This document shows, piece by piece, positions 1 to 10,008 of a stretch of DNA of 29,110 bases. The stretch comes from CBINFS01 sp966250015 (lineage in GTDB: Bacteria; Bacteroidota; Rhodothermia; Rhodothermales; DASSAV01). The notes under the pieces were generated by a model. The model was not told the origin of the DNA. It did not search any database and saw nothing but the letters and a program-made list of their open reading frames with translations. The DNA lies in contig CBINFS010000042.1 in assembly GCA_966250015.1 (NCBI GenBank), positions 1-29,110 on the forward strand, written 5' to 3'. Each line of letters starts with the position of its first letter. Positions within the stretch are counted from its first letter, which is position 1. Position numbers and translations under genes: made by a program.

Positions 1-117
1 AAACCCGCCATAAACCCGCCACAGTCGTCGTTGAAAGCCTCACCGATTTGCCGGGGTTGTAGCACGCCATTATTAAGGCGAGCGCTGCCTAACCCTCGAA
101 ATTCCTGTGAACAACCT

Positions 118-146
118 TTGGAACCTAACGGCGGACGTGCTATACT
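118..146 (+). promoter_or_regulatory. Possible promoter upstream of the DUF1080 lipoprotein gene
   Basis: TTGGAA at 118-123 and TATACT at 141-146 are separated by 17 bases, which resembles a -35/-10 pair of a housekeeping sigma factor. It lies about 130 bases before the first gene of the sugar locus. Bacteroidota-type sigma factors prefer a different consensus, so this is only a weak candidate. The rest of 1-276 shows no gene; it opens with a short direct repeat AAACCCGCCA (1-10, 12-21). Confidence 0.3.
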
Positions 147-276
147 TTTCCCTCATGCCATACATTTTCATGATCGTGCGTCATTGAATCAGCGCCGCGA
201 ATTCGTGTTTTGAGTCGGCGTCTGGAAGCGGTTACGTATTTGGTTTGTCCCCATCTGACAGGATAAGAGTCTGAAA

Positions 277-1116
277 ATGTTCAACAATACAGCTTCGTTA
301 TGGCGCCTGTCGGCGCTCGTGGTATCGGTTGTTCTTCTGGTCGGTCTTTCGTCGTGCACGTCCGAAGACCGGGTAACGTACGGGACCGAATCCGCGTCTT
401 CGGATACGGTCAATCAGCTCACGGCGGAAGAGGAGGCAGAGGGTTGGCGGTTGCTGTTCGACGGCTCGACGTTTACCGGCTGGCGGGGGATCGGCCGCGA
501 CGACGTGCCCACGGAGCACTGGGAGATCGTCGACGGCGCCATCCACAAGATCGCAAGCGGCGACGTGCCCGTCGCACCGGACGGCCAGCCCGTCGCTGGC
601 GGCGACCTGATGACCGAAGAGACCTTCGAAAACTTCGAGCTGGCCTTCGAGTGGAAAATCAGCCCGGGCGGCAATAGCGGCGTGAAGTACAACGTCTCGG
701 AGGAGATGTCGACGAACAATCCGCTGGGAGCCAGCAACGCGGCGCTGGGCTTCGAGTACCAGGTCCTCGACGATGAAGGCCACCCCGACGCCAAAGCCGG
801 CGACGGCACCAACCGGACCGCTGCGGCGCTTTACGACCTGAAGGGTCCCATCGAGAACAAGCCGCTCAAACCGGTTGGCGAGTGGAACGAGGGCCGCATT
901 CTCGTGCAGGGCAACCACGCCGAGCACTGGCTCAACGGCGTAAAAGTGGTCGAATACGACCTCGACTCGGAGGATTTCAAGGAGCGGTTCGCCCGAAGCA
1001 AGTACGTCGACATCGCAGGATTTGCCGATAAGCGGGCCGGGCACATCGTCCTGCAGGACCACAACGACGACGCATGGTATCGAAACATCAAGATTCGCGT
1101 GCTACCGGCTGAATAA
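277..1116 (+). CDS. DUF1080 (3-keto-disaccharide hydrolase family) lipoprotein
   Basis: This is a 279-residue lipoprotein. A hydrophobic signal (residues about 9-24) ends in a lipobox LSSC, with the lipidated Cys at 27. A linker containing TYGTE follows. The DUF1080/PF06439 domain then fills residues about 55-277, with the typical opening LFDGSTFTGWRG, the WKISPGGNSGVKY core and the closing GHIVLQDHNDDAWYRNIKIR. DUF1080 proteins have a concanavalin-like jelly-roll fold. Characterised members act on 3-keto-glycosides, cleaving the glycosidic bond after a partner oxidoreductase has oxidised the sugar. It heads a run of exported isomerase and Gfo/Idh/MocA genes, which fits that chemistry at the outer or inner membrane surface. 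The exact substrate cannot be read from the sequence. The start is ATG with only a weak purine-rich stretch (GGATAAGAG) upstream. Confidence 0.9.
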   Translation: MFNNTASLWRLSALVVSVVLLVGLSSCTSEDRVTYGTESASSDTVNQLTAEEEAEGWRLLFDGSTFTGWRGIGRDDVPTEHWEIVDGAIHKIASGDVPVAPDGQPVAGGDLMTEETFENFELAFEWKISPGGNSGVKYNVSEEMSTNNPLGASNAALGFEYQVLDDEGHPDAKAGDGTNRTAAALYDLKGPIENKPLKPVGEWNEGRILVQGNHAEHWLNGVKVVEYDLDSEDFKERFARSKYVDIAGFADKRAGHIVLQDHNDDAWYRNIKIRVLPAE

Positions 1117-1158
1117 GAGCTTATTTTTATTGCGAATCGGATTCAAACCCACAGACCC

Positions 1159-2031
1159 ATGTCAAAGGATTCGAACAACACCCGCCGTGATTTCTTCAAA
1201 AAGACCGCTGCCGGTCTGGCCGGTCTCGTAGCAGCGCCTGCCATTCTGCGGGGTGCGCGTGCCGAAGCCAAAAGCGCTTCGGCTGCTGCTCCAATCCGCC
1301 TCGGCGTAGCCTCGTACTCGCTGCGGGAGTTCAGCCGCGCCGAGGCGATTCAGATGATCAAGGCCATCGGCACGCCGTACGTCTGCCTCAAGTCGATGCA
1401 CCTGCCGTACGAGAGCACACCCGAGGAGTTTGCCGCGGCGCGCAAGGAGTTTGCCGACGCCGGCCTGCAGATCGTCGGTGGCGGCAACAACAACCTCTTC
1501 GTCGACACCGACGAAGACGTCGGTTTCTTCTTCGAGTACGCCAAAAACGCCGGGATGCCGCTGCTCGTCATCGCGCCGAAGCCCGAGGTGCTGCCGCGGA
1601 TCGAGAAGTTCGTCAAGCGCTACGACATCAAGGTGGCGATCCACAATCACGGCCCCGAGGACGAGTACTTCCCTGCCCCGAGCGATGCGCTGAAGCTGAT
1701 CAAGGACATGGACCCGCGTGTCGGGCTGTGCGTGGACGTCGGCCACACGACCCGGACGGGGAAGGACGTCGTCGAGGAGATCGCGCTGGCCGGCTCGCGC
1801 GTGCTCGACGTCCACATCAAGGACCTCGCCGACCTGATGGTCAAAGAAAGCCAGTGCAACGTGGGACGAGGCAAGATGCCGATACGGGACATCTTCGATC
1901 AGCTCATCAAAGTTGACTTCCAGGGCTACGTCAACCTGGAATACGAGATCAACGGGAGCAACCCGCTTCCCGGCATGATCGAGTCGTTCGCCTACATGCG
2001 GGGCGTGCTGTCGGGGATGCGGGCGGCATAG
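1159..2031 (+). CDS. Tat-exported sugar phosphate isomerase/epimerase-like TIM-barrel protein
   Basis: This 290-residue protein starts with a twin-arginine signal (TRRDFFKK, then a hydrophobic stretch to about residue 30, with ARA as a likely cleavage site near 36). The remainder is an AP-endonuclease-family-2/xylose-isomerase-like TIM barrel. Expected metal and substrate positions are visible: NHGPEDE, DVGHT, HIKD, GRGKMPI and LEYE near the C-terminus. Such enzymes isomerise or epimerise sugars, and exported versions occur beside DUF1080 and Gfo/Idh/MocA genes. I infer that it acts on a keto-sugar or released sugar outside the cytoplasm, probably not on a phosphorylated one despite the family name. 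It lies 42 bases after the DUF1080 gene and is followed by the oxidoreductase run. Confidence 0.85.
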   Translation: MSKDSNNTRRDFFKKTAAGLAGLVAAPAILRGARAEAKSASAAAPIRLGVASYSLREFSRAEAIQMIKAIGTPYVCLKSMHLPYESTPEEFAAARKEFADAGLQIVGGGNNNLFVDTDEDVGFFFEYAKNAGMPLLVIAPKPEVLPRIEKFVKRYDIKVAIHNHGPEDEYFPAPSDALKLIKDMDPRVGLCVDVGHTTRTGKDVVEEIALAGSRVLDVHIKDLADLMVKESQCNVGRGKMPIRDIFDQLIKVDFQGYVNLEYEINGSNPLPGMIESFAYMRGVLSGMRAA

Positions 2032-2129
2032 ATGTTGACCAGATAGGGAGTGTGAGGCCGGTGGCAGTGTGAAGTCCCGTAACCGGCGACCATTCAGTGA
2101 AACTTTGTAGTAAACGGAAAACAAGTACG

Positions 2130-2708
2130 ATGTCAAAAACGGACAATACGCGACGCCGGTTCATCAAGACTCTGGCGGCGGGAACGGGTGCGGCCCTGAG
2201 TATGCCCGCCCTAAGCTACGGTAAGATCCTCGGAGCGAACGAGCGGATTCGGGTCGGCATGATCGGGATAGGCCAGCAGTCGCGAGGCCACCTGAGAAAC
2301 CTGATGAGCCTTCCGGAAGCCGAGGTGGTGGCGCTCTGTGACGTGTACCAACCTAACCTCGACTTCGCCGCACGGATGGCGCCCGAGGCGAAGACCTACA
2401 AAGATTACCGCCAGGTGATCGAATTGCAGGACGTCGACGCCGTGGTGATCGGTACCCCCGATCACTGGCACGCGATTCCAACCGTCCACGCGTGTGAGGC
2501 CGGCAAGGACGTATACGTCGAGAAGCCGATATCCGTCCGCATCGAGGAGGGCCGACGGATGGTCGAAGCCGCGCGGCGGTACAACCGCGTCGTGCAGGTC
2601 GGTACCCAGCAGCGCTCGGCCGACCACTTCCGGGAGTCGTCCGAGATCGTTCGAAGCGGCAAGCTGGGCAAGATCAGCTTCATCCGGACGTGGAACACCG
2701 GGAACTAG
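2130..2708 (+). CDS. Gfo/Idh/MocA oxidoreductase, N-terminal part cut by in-frame TAG
   Basis: The frame codes 192 residues and then stops at TAG 2706-2708. It has a Tat signal (TRRRFIKT, ending near ALSYG), a Rossmann glycine motif VGMIGIGQQSRG (about 42-53), TPDHWH (109-114) and the EKP catalytic-lysine motif (131-133). These make up the NAD(P)-binding half of a Gfo/Idh/MocA dehydrogenase. Directly after the TAG the same frame continues with YPEGIGNPPDS and reaches the natural stop at 3449. The intact gene would therefore be 439 residues, like its three neighbours (443-465). I chose ATG 2130 over the upstream in-frame ATG at 2097 because it puts the twin-arginine motif at the normal distance. 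The gene is probably a recent nonsense-mutation pseudogene; readthrough or a sequencing error are alternatives. Confidence 0.8.
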   Translation: MSKTDNTRRRFIKTLAAGTGAALSMPALSYGKILGANERIRVGMIGIGQQSRGHLRNLMSLPEAEVVALCDVYQPNLDFAARMAPEAKTYKDYRQVIELQDVDAVVIGTPDHWHAIPTVHACEAGKDVYVEKPISVRIEEGRRMVEAARRYNRVVQVGTQQRSADHFRESSEIVRSGKLGKISFIRTWNTGN

Positions 2709-2768
2709 TATCCAGAAGGCATCGGCAACCCGCCGGACAGCAATCCGCCGCCCGATCTCGACTGGGAG

Positions 2769-3449
2769 ATGTGGCTCGGGCCAGCTCCGCAGCGGCCGTT
2801 CAACATCAACCGCTTCGGCGTCATCCTCAACGATCGCGGCCACTTCACCCGCTGGGCGAGTTTCCGTTGGTTCTGGGATTACGCGGGCGGCTGGATGACC
2901 GACTGGGGCATCCACCTGCTCGACATCGTCCAGTGGGCGATGGACGTCGAGTACCCCGAATACGTCACCGCCGTCGGCGGCAAGCTCGGGCTGCAGGACA
3001 ACTCGGAGACGCCGGACACGTTGCTCGTCAGCTATCAGTACCCCGGATTCGTTGCGACGTACGAGCGACGCAGCCTGAACGCCTTCCCGTTTGAAGGCAA
3101 AGGCTACGGGATCATGTACTACGGCACCTCCGGGACGATGTTCGTCGACCGTGAGGGCTACGAAATCTTCCCGGAACGGGGCAGCAGCCTCGAAGCCGTG
3201 AAGGTCCGGGCTACCGACAACTCGGGCCTGAAGCACATGCGCAATTTCCTCGAATCGATCAAGACGCGCGAAAAACCGATTTGCGACATCGAGATCGGCC
3301 ACCGTTCGAGCAGCACCGCCATCCTCGGCAACATCGCCTACCGTACAGGCCGCACCATCCGCTGGGACGGCGCGAACGAGACGCCGATTGGTGACGAGGA
3401 GGCGAAGCAGATGCTCGCCGTGCAGGAGCGTGGCCAGTGGAAGTTTTGA
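2769..3449 (+). pseudogene. Gfo/Idh/MocA oxidoreductase, C-terminal part downstream of the TAG
   Basis: This is the substrate-binding half of the interrupted oxidoreductase, in the same frame as the 2130-2708 part. Codons stay open from 2709 onward and the first internal ATG is at 2769. It contains LGPAPQRPFN, a WDYAGGWMTDWGIHLLDIVQW segment carrying the family's conserved catalytic-region His, and the usual ending with SIKTREKPICDIEIGHRSS. It lacks the Rossmann domain and signal peptide, so a product started at 2769 would be cytoplasmic and unlikely to work. No good ribosome site precedes 2769. There is no frameshift or other stop, so a single base change at 2706-2708 would restore the gene. 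Confidence 0.75.
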
Positions 3450-3493
3450 TACCTGCAGGATTCCAGCCCTTTGAACGTTAACACCCAGTGCTC

Positions 3494-4825
3494 ATGTCCG
3501 GTAATCAGAGAACGAGGCGGCAATTTTTGAAGGAGATGGCCGCCGGAACAGGTATGGCCATCGCGGCGCCCGCACTCAGCTATGGGAGGATCATTGGCGC
3601 CAACGACCGCGTCGTCGTGGCGGTGATCGGGACGAACGATCGCGGCGACCAGCTCGCGAGAGAGGTGGCGGGCCTCCACAACGTCGAGGTCGCGTACGTC
3701 TGCGACGTGGACCGCCGCGCGGTTGAAAAGACCACCGCTTCCGTTACGGCCGTACAGCAGAAGCAGCCGAAGGGGGTGGGTGATTTCCGGCGTGTGCTCG
3801 ATGATCCCGACCTCGACGCCATTCTGATTGCGATGCCGGACCACTGGCACGCCCCGGCGACGATCATCGCCTGCGATGCAGGCAAGCACGTGTACGTGGA
3901 GAAGCCGGCAAGCCACAACCCGCATGAGGGAGAACTCGTGATAGCGGCTGCCCGTAAACACAATCGGATAGTGCAGCTCGGCAACCAGCGGCGCTCCTGG
4001 CCCAACATAATCGACGCTATGGCCGAGCTGAAGGCGGGCGTCATCGGGCGAGTCAAGTACTCACGGTCGTGGTACGCTCGCGCGCGAGACCCGATCGGTT
4101 TCGGCAAGCAGGCGCCGGTGCCGGACTGGCTGGACTACGACCTGTGGCAGGGCCCGGCGCCCCATCAGCCTTATCGTGACAACGTGATCCACTACAACTG
4201 GCACTGGTTCTGGAATTGGGGTACCGGCGAGGCAGGGAACAACGGCGTTCACACGATCGACCTGAGCCGCTGGGGCCTTGGTGTCGATTACCCCACACGG
4301 GTCACGTTCGGGGGCGGCCGTTATTACTTCGACGACGACGGCGAGACGCCGGACACCCAGATGCTCACCTTCGAGTTTGCCGACGGTAAGTTCATCACGT
4401 GGGAGGGGCAAAGCGCCAACAGCCACGGTATGGAAGACGGCGGCGTCGGCGTGAGCTTCCACGGCGACGAGGGCTCGCTGGTCATCACGGGCAGCGGCTA
4501 CAAGATCCGCAATCGGGAGGATCGCCTCGTCAAAGAAGTCACCGCCCAGACCGGAAGGGAAGCGCAGGATCTGAACGGAAAGGTTCTGAACCTGGACGCC
4601 GTCCATCTCTTCAACTTCGTCGAGGCGATCCGTAACAACGGAAAGCCGAGCTCGGAGATTGAAGAAGGTCACAAGAGCACCCTCCTGTGCCTGCTCGGCA
4701 ACATCTCACACCGCGTGGGCCGCGTCCTGACGTGCGACCCGTCCAACGGGCACATCGTGGGCGACGACGAGGCGGCTGCCCTGTGGAGCCGCGAATACGA
4801 ACCGGGCTGGGAGCCCCGGGTGTAG
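3494..4825 (+). CDS. Tat-exported Gfo/Idh/MocA family oxidoreductase
   Basis: The 443-residue product starts with a twin-arginine signal (RTRRQFLKE, hydrophobic to about residue 28). It continues with a Rossmann domain (VVVAVIGTNDRG about 40-51, CDVDRR after strand 3), MPDHWH (114-119) and EKP (136-138), and the C-terminal alpha/beta substrate domain with GEAGNNGVHTIDLSRWG. The family oxidises or reduces sugar carbons with a tightly held NAD(P). Exported members are thought to carry a nested cofactor and recycle it between substrates. A GTG at 3488 is also in frame, but ATG 3494 gives a normal Tat N-terminus. It follows the interrupted paralogue by 44 bases, so it may cover that function. Confidence 0.88.
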   Translation: MSGNQRTRRQFLKEMAAGTGMAIAAPALSYGRIIGANDRVVVAVIGTNDRGDQLAREVAGLHNVEVAYVCDVDRRAVEKTTASVTAVQQKQPKGVGDFRRVLDDPDLDAILIAMPDHWHAPATIIACDAGKHVYVEKPASHNPHEGELVIAAARKHNRIVQLGNQRRSWPNIIDAMAELKAGVIGRVKYSRSWYARARDPIGFGKQAPVPDWLDYDLWQGPAPHQPYRDNVIHYNWHWFWNWGTGEAGNNGVHTIDLSRWGLGVDYPTRVTFGGGRYYFDDDGETPDTQMLTFEFADGKFITWEGQSANSHGMEDGGVGVSFHGDEGSLVITGSGYKIRNREDRLVKEVTAQTGREAQDLNGKVLNLDAVHLFNFVEAIRNNGKPSSEIEEGHKSTLLCLLGNISHRVGRVLTCDPSNGHIVGDDEAAALWSREYEPGWEPRV

Positions 4826-4873
4826 GTTCGGTGCCGTACGTTTTGAAGTAACCATCAATCCACATAGAACATC

Positions 4874-6271
4874 ATGCAGAGAATGAAAAAATCACGCCGT
4901 GAGTTTATTCGACTTGCTGCGACGTCATCCCTGGCAGCAGGTATCGCGCCGGCCGTGATGGGAGCAGATCGTACGCAGTACCTCAAGGCCCGGAAGTATG
5001 GCCCGGTATCACCGAACGACACTATTCGCGTCGGCACCATCGGAATGGGCATCATGGGATTTGGCGACTCGGACCTCGTGACGCGCAGTCCCGGCGCCGA
5101 GCTAGTCGCCGTCGCCGATTGCTACGACGGCCGCCTCACGCACGCGAAGGAAATGTTCGGGAGCGGGCTGTTCACCACGCGTGACTACCGGGAGATCATT
5201 GCCCGGGAGGACGTCGACGCCGTCATCATCGCGACGCCGGACCACTGGCACGTGCCGATCGCACTCGAGGCGCTCCAGGCAGGCAAACACGTTTATCTCG
5301 AAAAACCTGCCGTCCACAAGATCGAGGAAGGGCCGGTGCTCGTGAAGGCCGCGAAGGAGTCGGGCAAAGTGCTTCAGGTCGGCAGCCAGCGCGTCAGCTC
5401 GGTGGTTTACGCCAAGGCCAAAGAGCTCTACGAGTCCGGCATCATCGGCGAGCTGAACATGATCGAGGCGCGCTACAACCGCCATTCGGCGCTTGGCGCC
5501 TGGCAGTACACGCTGCCGCTCGACGCGTCGCCGGAGACCATCGACTGGGATCGTTTCCTCGGCAACGCCCCGAAGCGTCCGTTCGACCCCATTCGCTTCT
5601 TCCGCTGGCGGAACTACTGGGATTACGGGACGGGCGTCGGAGGCGACCTGTTCGTCCACCTGTTCTCGGGCATTCACTTCGTGCTCGGCTCGAACGGGCC
5701 GGAGCGTGTGATGTCGACCGGCGGCCTGCGTTACTGGAAGGACGGCCGGGACGTGCCCGACGTCATGCTCGGTGTGTACGACTATCCCGAGAACGACAAC
5801 CATCCCGCCTTTACGATGTCGCTCCAGGTCAACTTCGCGGACGGGAGCGGCGGCGACGAGTCGTTCCGGTTCGTCGGCAGCGACGGCATCATCATCATCG
5901 ACTGGAACGGCCTGACGGTGAAGCGCGAGCCCATGACCGAACCCTCGGAGAATGAGGTGTTCCGTGGCTGGAACTCGGTGCGCACGTTCTCGAACGACAT
6001 GCAGGCGCAGCTTCTCCGGGAGTTCCGGGCCAAGGGTCCGGCGCCCGAAGTGACGAAGCCCGAGGACATCGTGTTCAGGCCGGAACGCGGGTACAACGAA
6101 CAGTACGAACACTTTCAGAACTTCTTCGAGTCCATTCGGACGGGCAAACCGGTCGTTGAGGATGCCGTGTTCGGGTACCGTGCGGCGGCGCCGGCTCTGC
6201 TCTCGAACATGAGCTACATCGACCAGAAGCCCTATAAGTGGGACCCGGAGAAGATGACCATCGTCTCGTAA
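4874..6271 (+). CDS. Tat-exported Gfo/Idh/MocA family oxidoreductase
   Basis: The 465-residue product has a twin-arginine signal (KSRREFIRL, then AATSSLAAGIAPAV). A longer linker leads into the Rossmann motif IRVGTIGMGIMGFG (51-64), then TPDHWH (121-126), EKP (143-145) and the C-terminal substrate domain with YWDYGTGVGGDLFVHLFSG. It is longer than its neighbours through the linker and a late insertion around GPAPEVTKPEDIVF. It likely oxidises a sugar ring carbon in the periplasm. ATG 4883 in the same frame is an alternative start that loses three residues. It is the third of four oxidoreductase genes in one orientation, with a 48-base gap before it and 30 after. Confidence 0.88.
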   Translation: MQRMKKSRREFIRLAATSSLAAGIAPAVMGADRTQYLKARKYGPVSPNDTIRVGTIGMGIMGFGDSDLVTRSPGAELVAVADCYDGRLTHAKEMFGSGLFTTRDYREIIAREDVDAVIIATPDHWHVPIALEALQAGKHVYLEKPAVHKIEEGPVLVKAAKESGKVLQVGSQRVSSVVYAKAKELYESGIIGELNMIEARYNRHSALGAWQYTLPLDASPETIDWDRFLGNAPKRPFDPIRFFRWRNYWDYGTGVGGDLFVHLFSGIHFVLGSNGPERVMSTGGLRYWKDGRDVPDVMLGVYDYPENDNHPAFTMSLQVNFADGSGGDESFRFVGSDGIIIIDWNGLTVKREPMTEPSENEVFRGWNSVRTFSNDMQAQLLREFRAKGPAPEVTKPEDIVFRPERGYNEQYEHFQNFFESIRTGKPVVEDAVFGYRAAAPALLSNMSYIDQKPYKWDPEKMTIVS

Positions 6272-6301
6272 ATCAACCACAGCTGCAGGAGGTGCGCCGT
6301 G

Positions 6302-7648
<1,347 letters not shown>

Positions 7649-7657
7649 TACGGTTTG

Positions 7658-7690
7658 ATCGGGGGGCTGAGCCCCCCGATGGTTTCTATT
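7658..7690 (+). terminator. Hairpin terminator after the oxidoreductase run
   Basis: ATCGGGGGGC (7658-7667) and GCCCCCCGAT (7671-7680) are a perfect 10-bp inverted repeat with a 3-base loop, followed by GGTTTCTATT. It starts 9 bases after the stop of the last oxidoreductase. The T tract is weak, so termination may be partial. The next gene starts 103 bases later. Confidence 0.6.
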
Positions 7691-7782
7691 ATCTTGATGA
7701 TTTCTGCACGGCCGTGGCGGGTGGAGTACGGGCGGCGTTATCGGCCGGCATGTTCTGTCATTTAACTTCGAGGTCGGTTTTT

Positions 7783-8877
7783 ATGTCTACGTCTCGAACG
7801 ATGGTTCGGCTCGGTCACGTGGCCGTTGCCCTTTTGCTGATCTCCTTCACGGCTTGCCAGAACGGGGACGCCGAAACGTATGGTACGGAGGATTCAATGG
7901 TACGCGTCGTTCACGACGAGGCCGGGCAGCGGGTTGACGTGACGGTGAGCGGGCAGCCGTTCACCTCGTATCTCTACACCGATACGATCGCCGTTCTGAA
8001 GAAGCCCGTGCTCTATCCGATTCACGCGCCGACCGGGGCGATGATCACGCGAGGCTATCCACTCGACCCGAAGCCCGGTGAACGCACGGACCACCCGCAC
8101 CAGATCGGCCTCTGGTTCAACTACGGCGACGTGAACGGCCTCGACTTCTGGAACAACTCGGACGCCATACCGGCCGAGCGGGCGGGTCAGATGGGCACCA
8201 TCCGGCACGTCTCTGTTGACGCCACCGAAAGTGGCAACGGGACGGGTACGCTCGACGTGACGGCGCACTGGGTGACGCCGGAGGACGTCGTCCTGCTCGA
8301 GGAAAAGACCCGCTACGTCTTTACTGCGCAGCCGGGGATGTGGATCATCGACCGTATCACGCAGCTCACGGCGCAGGACCAGGCCGTCAGCTTCAACGAT
8401 AACAAGGAAGGCGTACTCGGCCTTCGTGTGACGCGAGCGCTGGAGATGCCGACCGAGCAACCGATCGAGCTGACCGACGCCAGCGGCGCGGTGACCACGG
8501 TGCCCGTCCTCGACAACGAAGGCGTGACCGGCCATTACGCCAACAGCGAAGGGATCGAGGGCTACCCCGACGTGTGGGGCAAACGCGCGCGCTGGACGAA
8601 GCTGTCGGGGGTCGTCGAAGGCGATTCCGTCACCGTCGCCATCCTGGACCACCCCCAGAACGTCGGCTTTCCGACCTACTGGCACGCGCGGGATTACGGC
8701 CTGTTTGCGGCCAACCCGCTGGGGCAGAGTGCGTTATCTAACGGAAGAGAAACGCTCAACTTCAAGCTCGGTGCGGGAGAATCCACCACGTTCCGGTATC
8801 GCATCCTCGTGTTTGCATCCCATCCGTCACAGGACGAGGTGGAAGCACAGTACGCACGGTGGGCGGAAGGCTCGTGA
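7783..8877 (+). CDS. PmoA family (DUF6807) lipoprotein
   Basis: The 364-residue product has a signal with hydrophobic residues about 12-23 and lipobox FTAC (Cys 25). A linker containing TYGTE precedes the DUF6807/PF14100 domain, recognised by KPVLYPIHAP, HPHQIGLWFNYG, GLDFWN and the closing GESTTFRYRILVF. The family is named after a methane-oxidation locus annotation but is common in Bacteroidota, Planctomycetota and Verrucomicrobiota sugar loci. Its reaction is not firmly known to me. ATG 7783 fits the signal better than ATG 7714 further upstream. It shares its lipoprotein linker motif with the DUF1080 protein, which suggests a common surface location. Confidence 0.82.
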   Translation: MSTSRTMVRLGHVAVALLLISFTACQNGDAETYGTEDSMVRVVHDEAGQRVDVTVSGQPFTSYLYTDTIAVLKKPVLYPIHAPTGAMITRGYPLDPKPGERTDHPHQIGLWFNYGDVNGLDFWNNSDAIPAERAGQMGTIRHVSVDATESGNGTGTLDVTAHWVTPEDVVLLEEKTRYVFTAQPGMWIIDRITQLTAQDQAVSFNDNKEGVLGLRVTRALEMPTEQPIELTDASGAVTTVPVLDNEGVTGHYANSEGIEGYPDVWGKRARWTKLSGVVEGDSVTVAILDHPQNVGFPTYWHARDYGLFAANPLGQSALSNGRETLNFKLGAGESTTFRYRILVFASHPSQDEVEAQYARWAEGS

Positions 8878-8892
8878 AGGCTTGAGTCCGGC

Positions 8893-9579
8893 TCAGACGC
8901 GTTCACTGCCGTTTTCCTGAGCGGAAGTGACGGCGTTCATGTGCCGGCGCCGTGCGACGTGGTTCTGCTCGGACGACGCGAATACGACGACCATGGTGGC
9001 CGTCTCATCGCTCCGGTTCAGGAAGCAGTGGGGCTGAGAGGCCTCGAAGAGGAGGCTGTCGCCAGGCTCCAGCACGTACGTCGTACCGGCGACCTGGAAG
9101 TCGATTCGCCCCTCGACGCACAACGCAAACTCCTGTCCCGAGTGCGTGACCGGGTCGGGCGTGGTGGCGCCATTCGGATGTAACCTGATGAGGAACGGTT
9201 CGAGGATCTGGTTCTCGAGCCCGATTCCCAGGCTCTCCATCATAAATCCATTCGCCCCCGATCGCAGGCGGTGTTCTTCTTTGACGAAAACCGTGACGAG
9301 CTTTTTCTCCTGTGAGAAGAACTCCGTGATGGGCACTTCAAGAGCGGTTGCGAGCATTCGGAGGGTCGAAACGGTCGGAGAGGTCTCGCCGCGCTCGATT
9401 CGGCTGATGGCGTTGACCGAAAGCCCGCTCAGCTGCGCGAGTTTGCGCAACGACATGGCTTTCTGCTCCCGAAGGAAGTGTATACGCCCCCCGACATCGA
9501 GAAGATTATCATGCGCTCCCGCATCTGAGCCGGCAATTTCGGCCATTAACGTATCCACATAATAGTTGACGTTGTCCAC
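8893..9579 (-). CDS. XRE-family transcriptional regulator with C-terminal cupin
   Basis: The 228-residue protein has a helix-turn-helix of the XRE type at residues about 30-86 (LREQKAMSLRKLAQLSGLS, then VNAISRIERGETSPTVSTL). A cupin sensor domain follows (about 140-215), with HSGQEFALCVEGRIDF, LEPGDSLLFEASQPH and a final beta stretch. Such proteins bind DNA through the HTH and sense a small ligand through the cupin. Start GTG 9579 is the longest option; ATG 9546 is equally plausible and loses 11 residues, and neither has a clear ribosome site. It is transcribed away from the dlgD gene and convergent with the DUF6807 gene. I infer local control of the dlgD gene or the sugar locus. Confidence 0.85.
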   Translation of the reverse strand: MDNVNYYVDTLMAEIAGSDAGAHDNLLDVGGRIHFLREQKAMSLRKLAQLSGLSVNAISRIERGETSPTVSTLRMLATALEVPITEFFSQEKKLVTVFVKEEHRLRSGANGFMMESLGIGLENQILEPFLIRLHPNGATTPDPVTHSGQEFALCVEGRIDFQVAGTTYVLEPGDSLLFEASQPHCFLNRSDETATMVVVFASSEQNHVARRRHMNAVTSAQENGSERV

Positions 9580-9739
9580 TTTTAAGTTATGATATCACAT
9601 TCGCCCCTAAAAAGTCCAATAATTTTTCCGGCATCTTCGGGTTTTCGCCCCACCCGCGCGGGGGTAAGATATTCTCACGCGAAGGTGCGAAGGTATTTGA
9701 ACTGCAGCCCGAATTTAGACGCAGATTAATTTTTTGGGG

Positions 9740-9921
9740 GATGTAGACCGAAGGCAGGACGTTTAAAGTTAATCGAAACACTAAACAACACGTCATCTCC
9801 GCGAAGGCGGAGATCCAGGAAACGTCTCGCAAAGCCTAAGCGGTTCAGCCCCGCGCTTCCTTCGTATAGATTTACTTCGTCAGTCGCTTCGCTCTTGTCG
9901 GATCAAGTCCGGAATGGCGTG
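9740..9921. repeat. Composite dispersed repeat, copy 1
   Basis: Three blocks occur in the same order as in copy 2 near the end of the window. They are GATGTAGACCGAAGGCAGG (from 9740; the two copies match at 20 of 22 bases through 9761), a hairpin block GTCATCTCCGCGAAGGCGG continuing to 9825, and GATTTACTTCGTCAGTCGC (9869-9887, identical in both copies). A GGAATGGCGT end follows. ATCTCCGC/GCGGAGAT is a perfect 8-bp stem with a GAAG loop. Short hairpins of this kind are usually multi-copy genome repeats. Confidence 0.8.
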
Positions 9922-10008
9922 TTAGTGAGATGCCCCCTTGTCCTGAAGAGAAGCTTGTTGTGCCTTCAGTTACTGACAGTGCCAACCAGAATGGCTGCAC
10001 TTCGGAAA

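Noticed and set aside
207..245. Bacteroidota-type -33/-7 promoter (TTTG ... TAnnTTTG) before the first gene
   Set aside because: The -7 element does not match when spaced from TTTG at 209-212; only partial similarity was found.
2097..2129. Upstream in-frame start of the interrupted oxidoreductase
   Set aside because: It adds a Lys/Ser-rich 11-residue leader before the twin-arginine motif; ATG 2130 gives the normal Tat layout.
9587..9832. 81-codon - strand frame next to the regulator
   Set aside because: It contains SWISAFAEMT, the usual translation of the GTCATCTCCGCGAAGGCGGAG repeat, and is not a gene.
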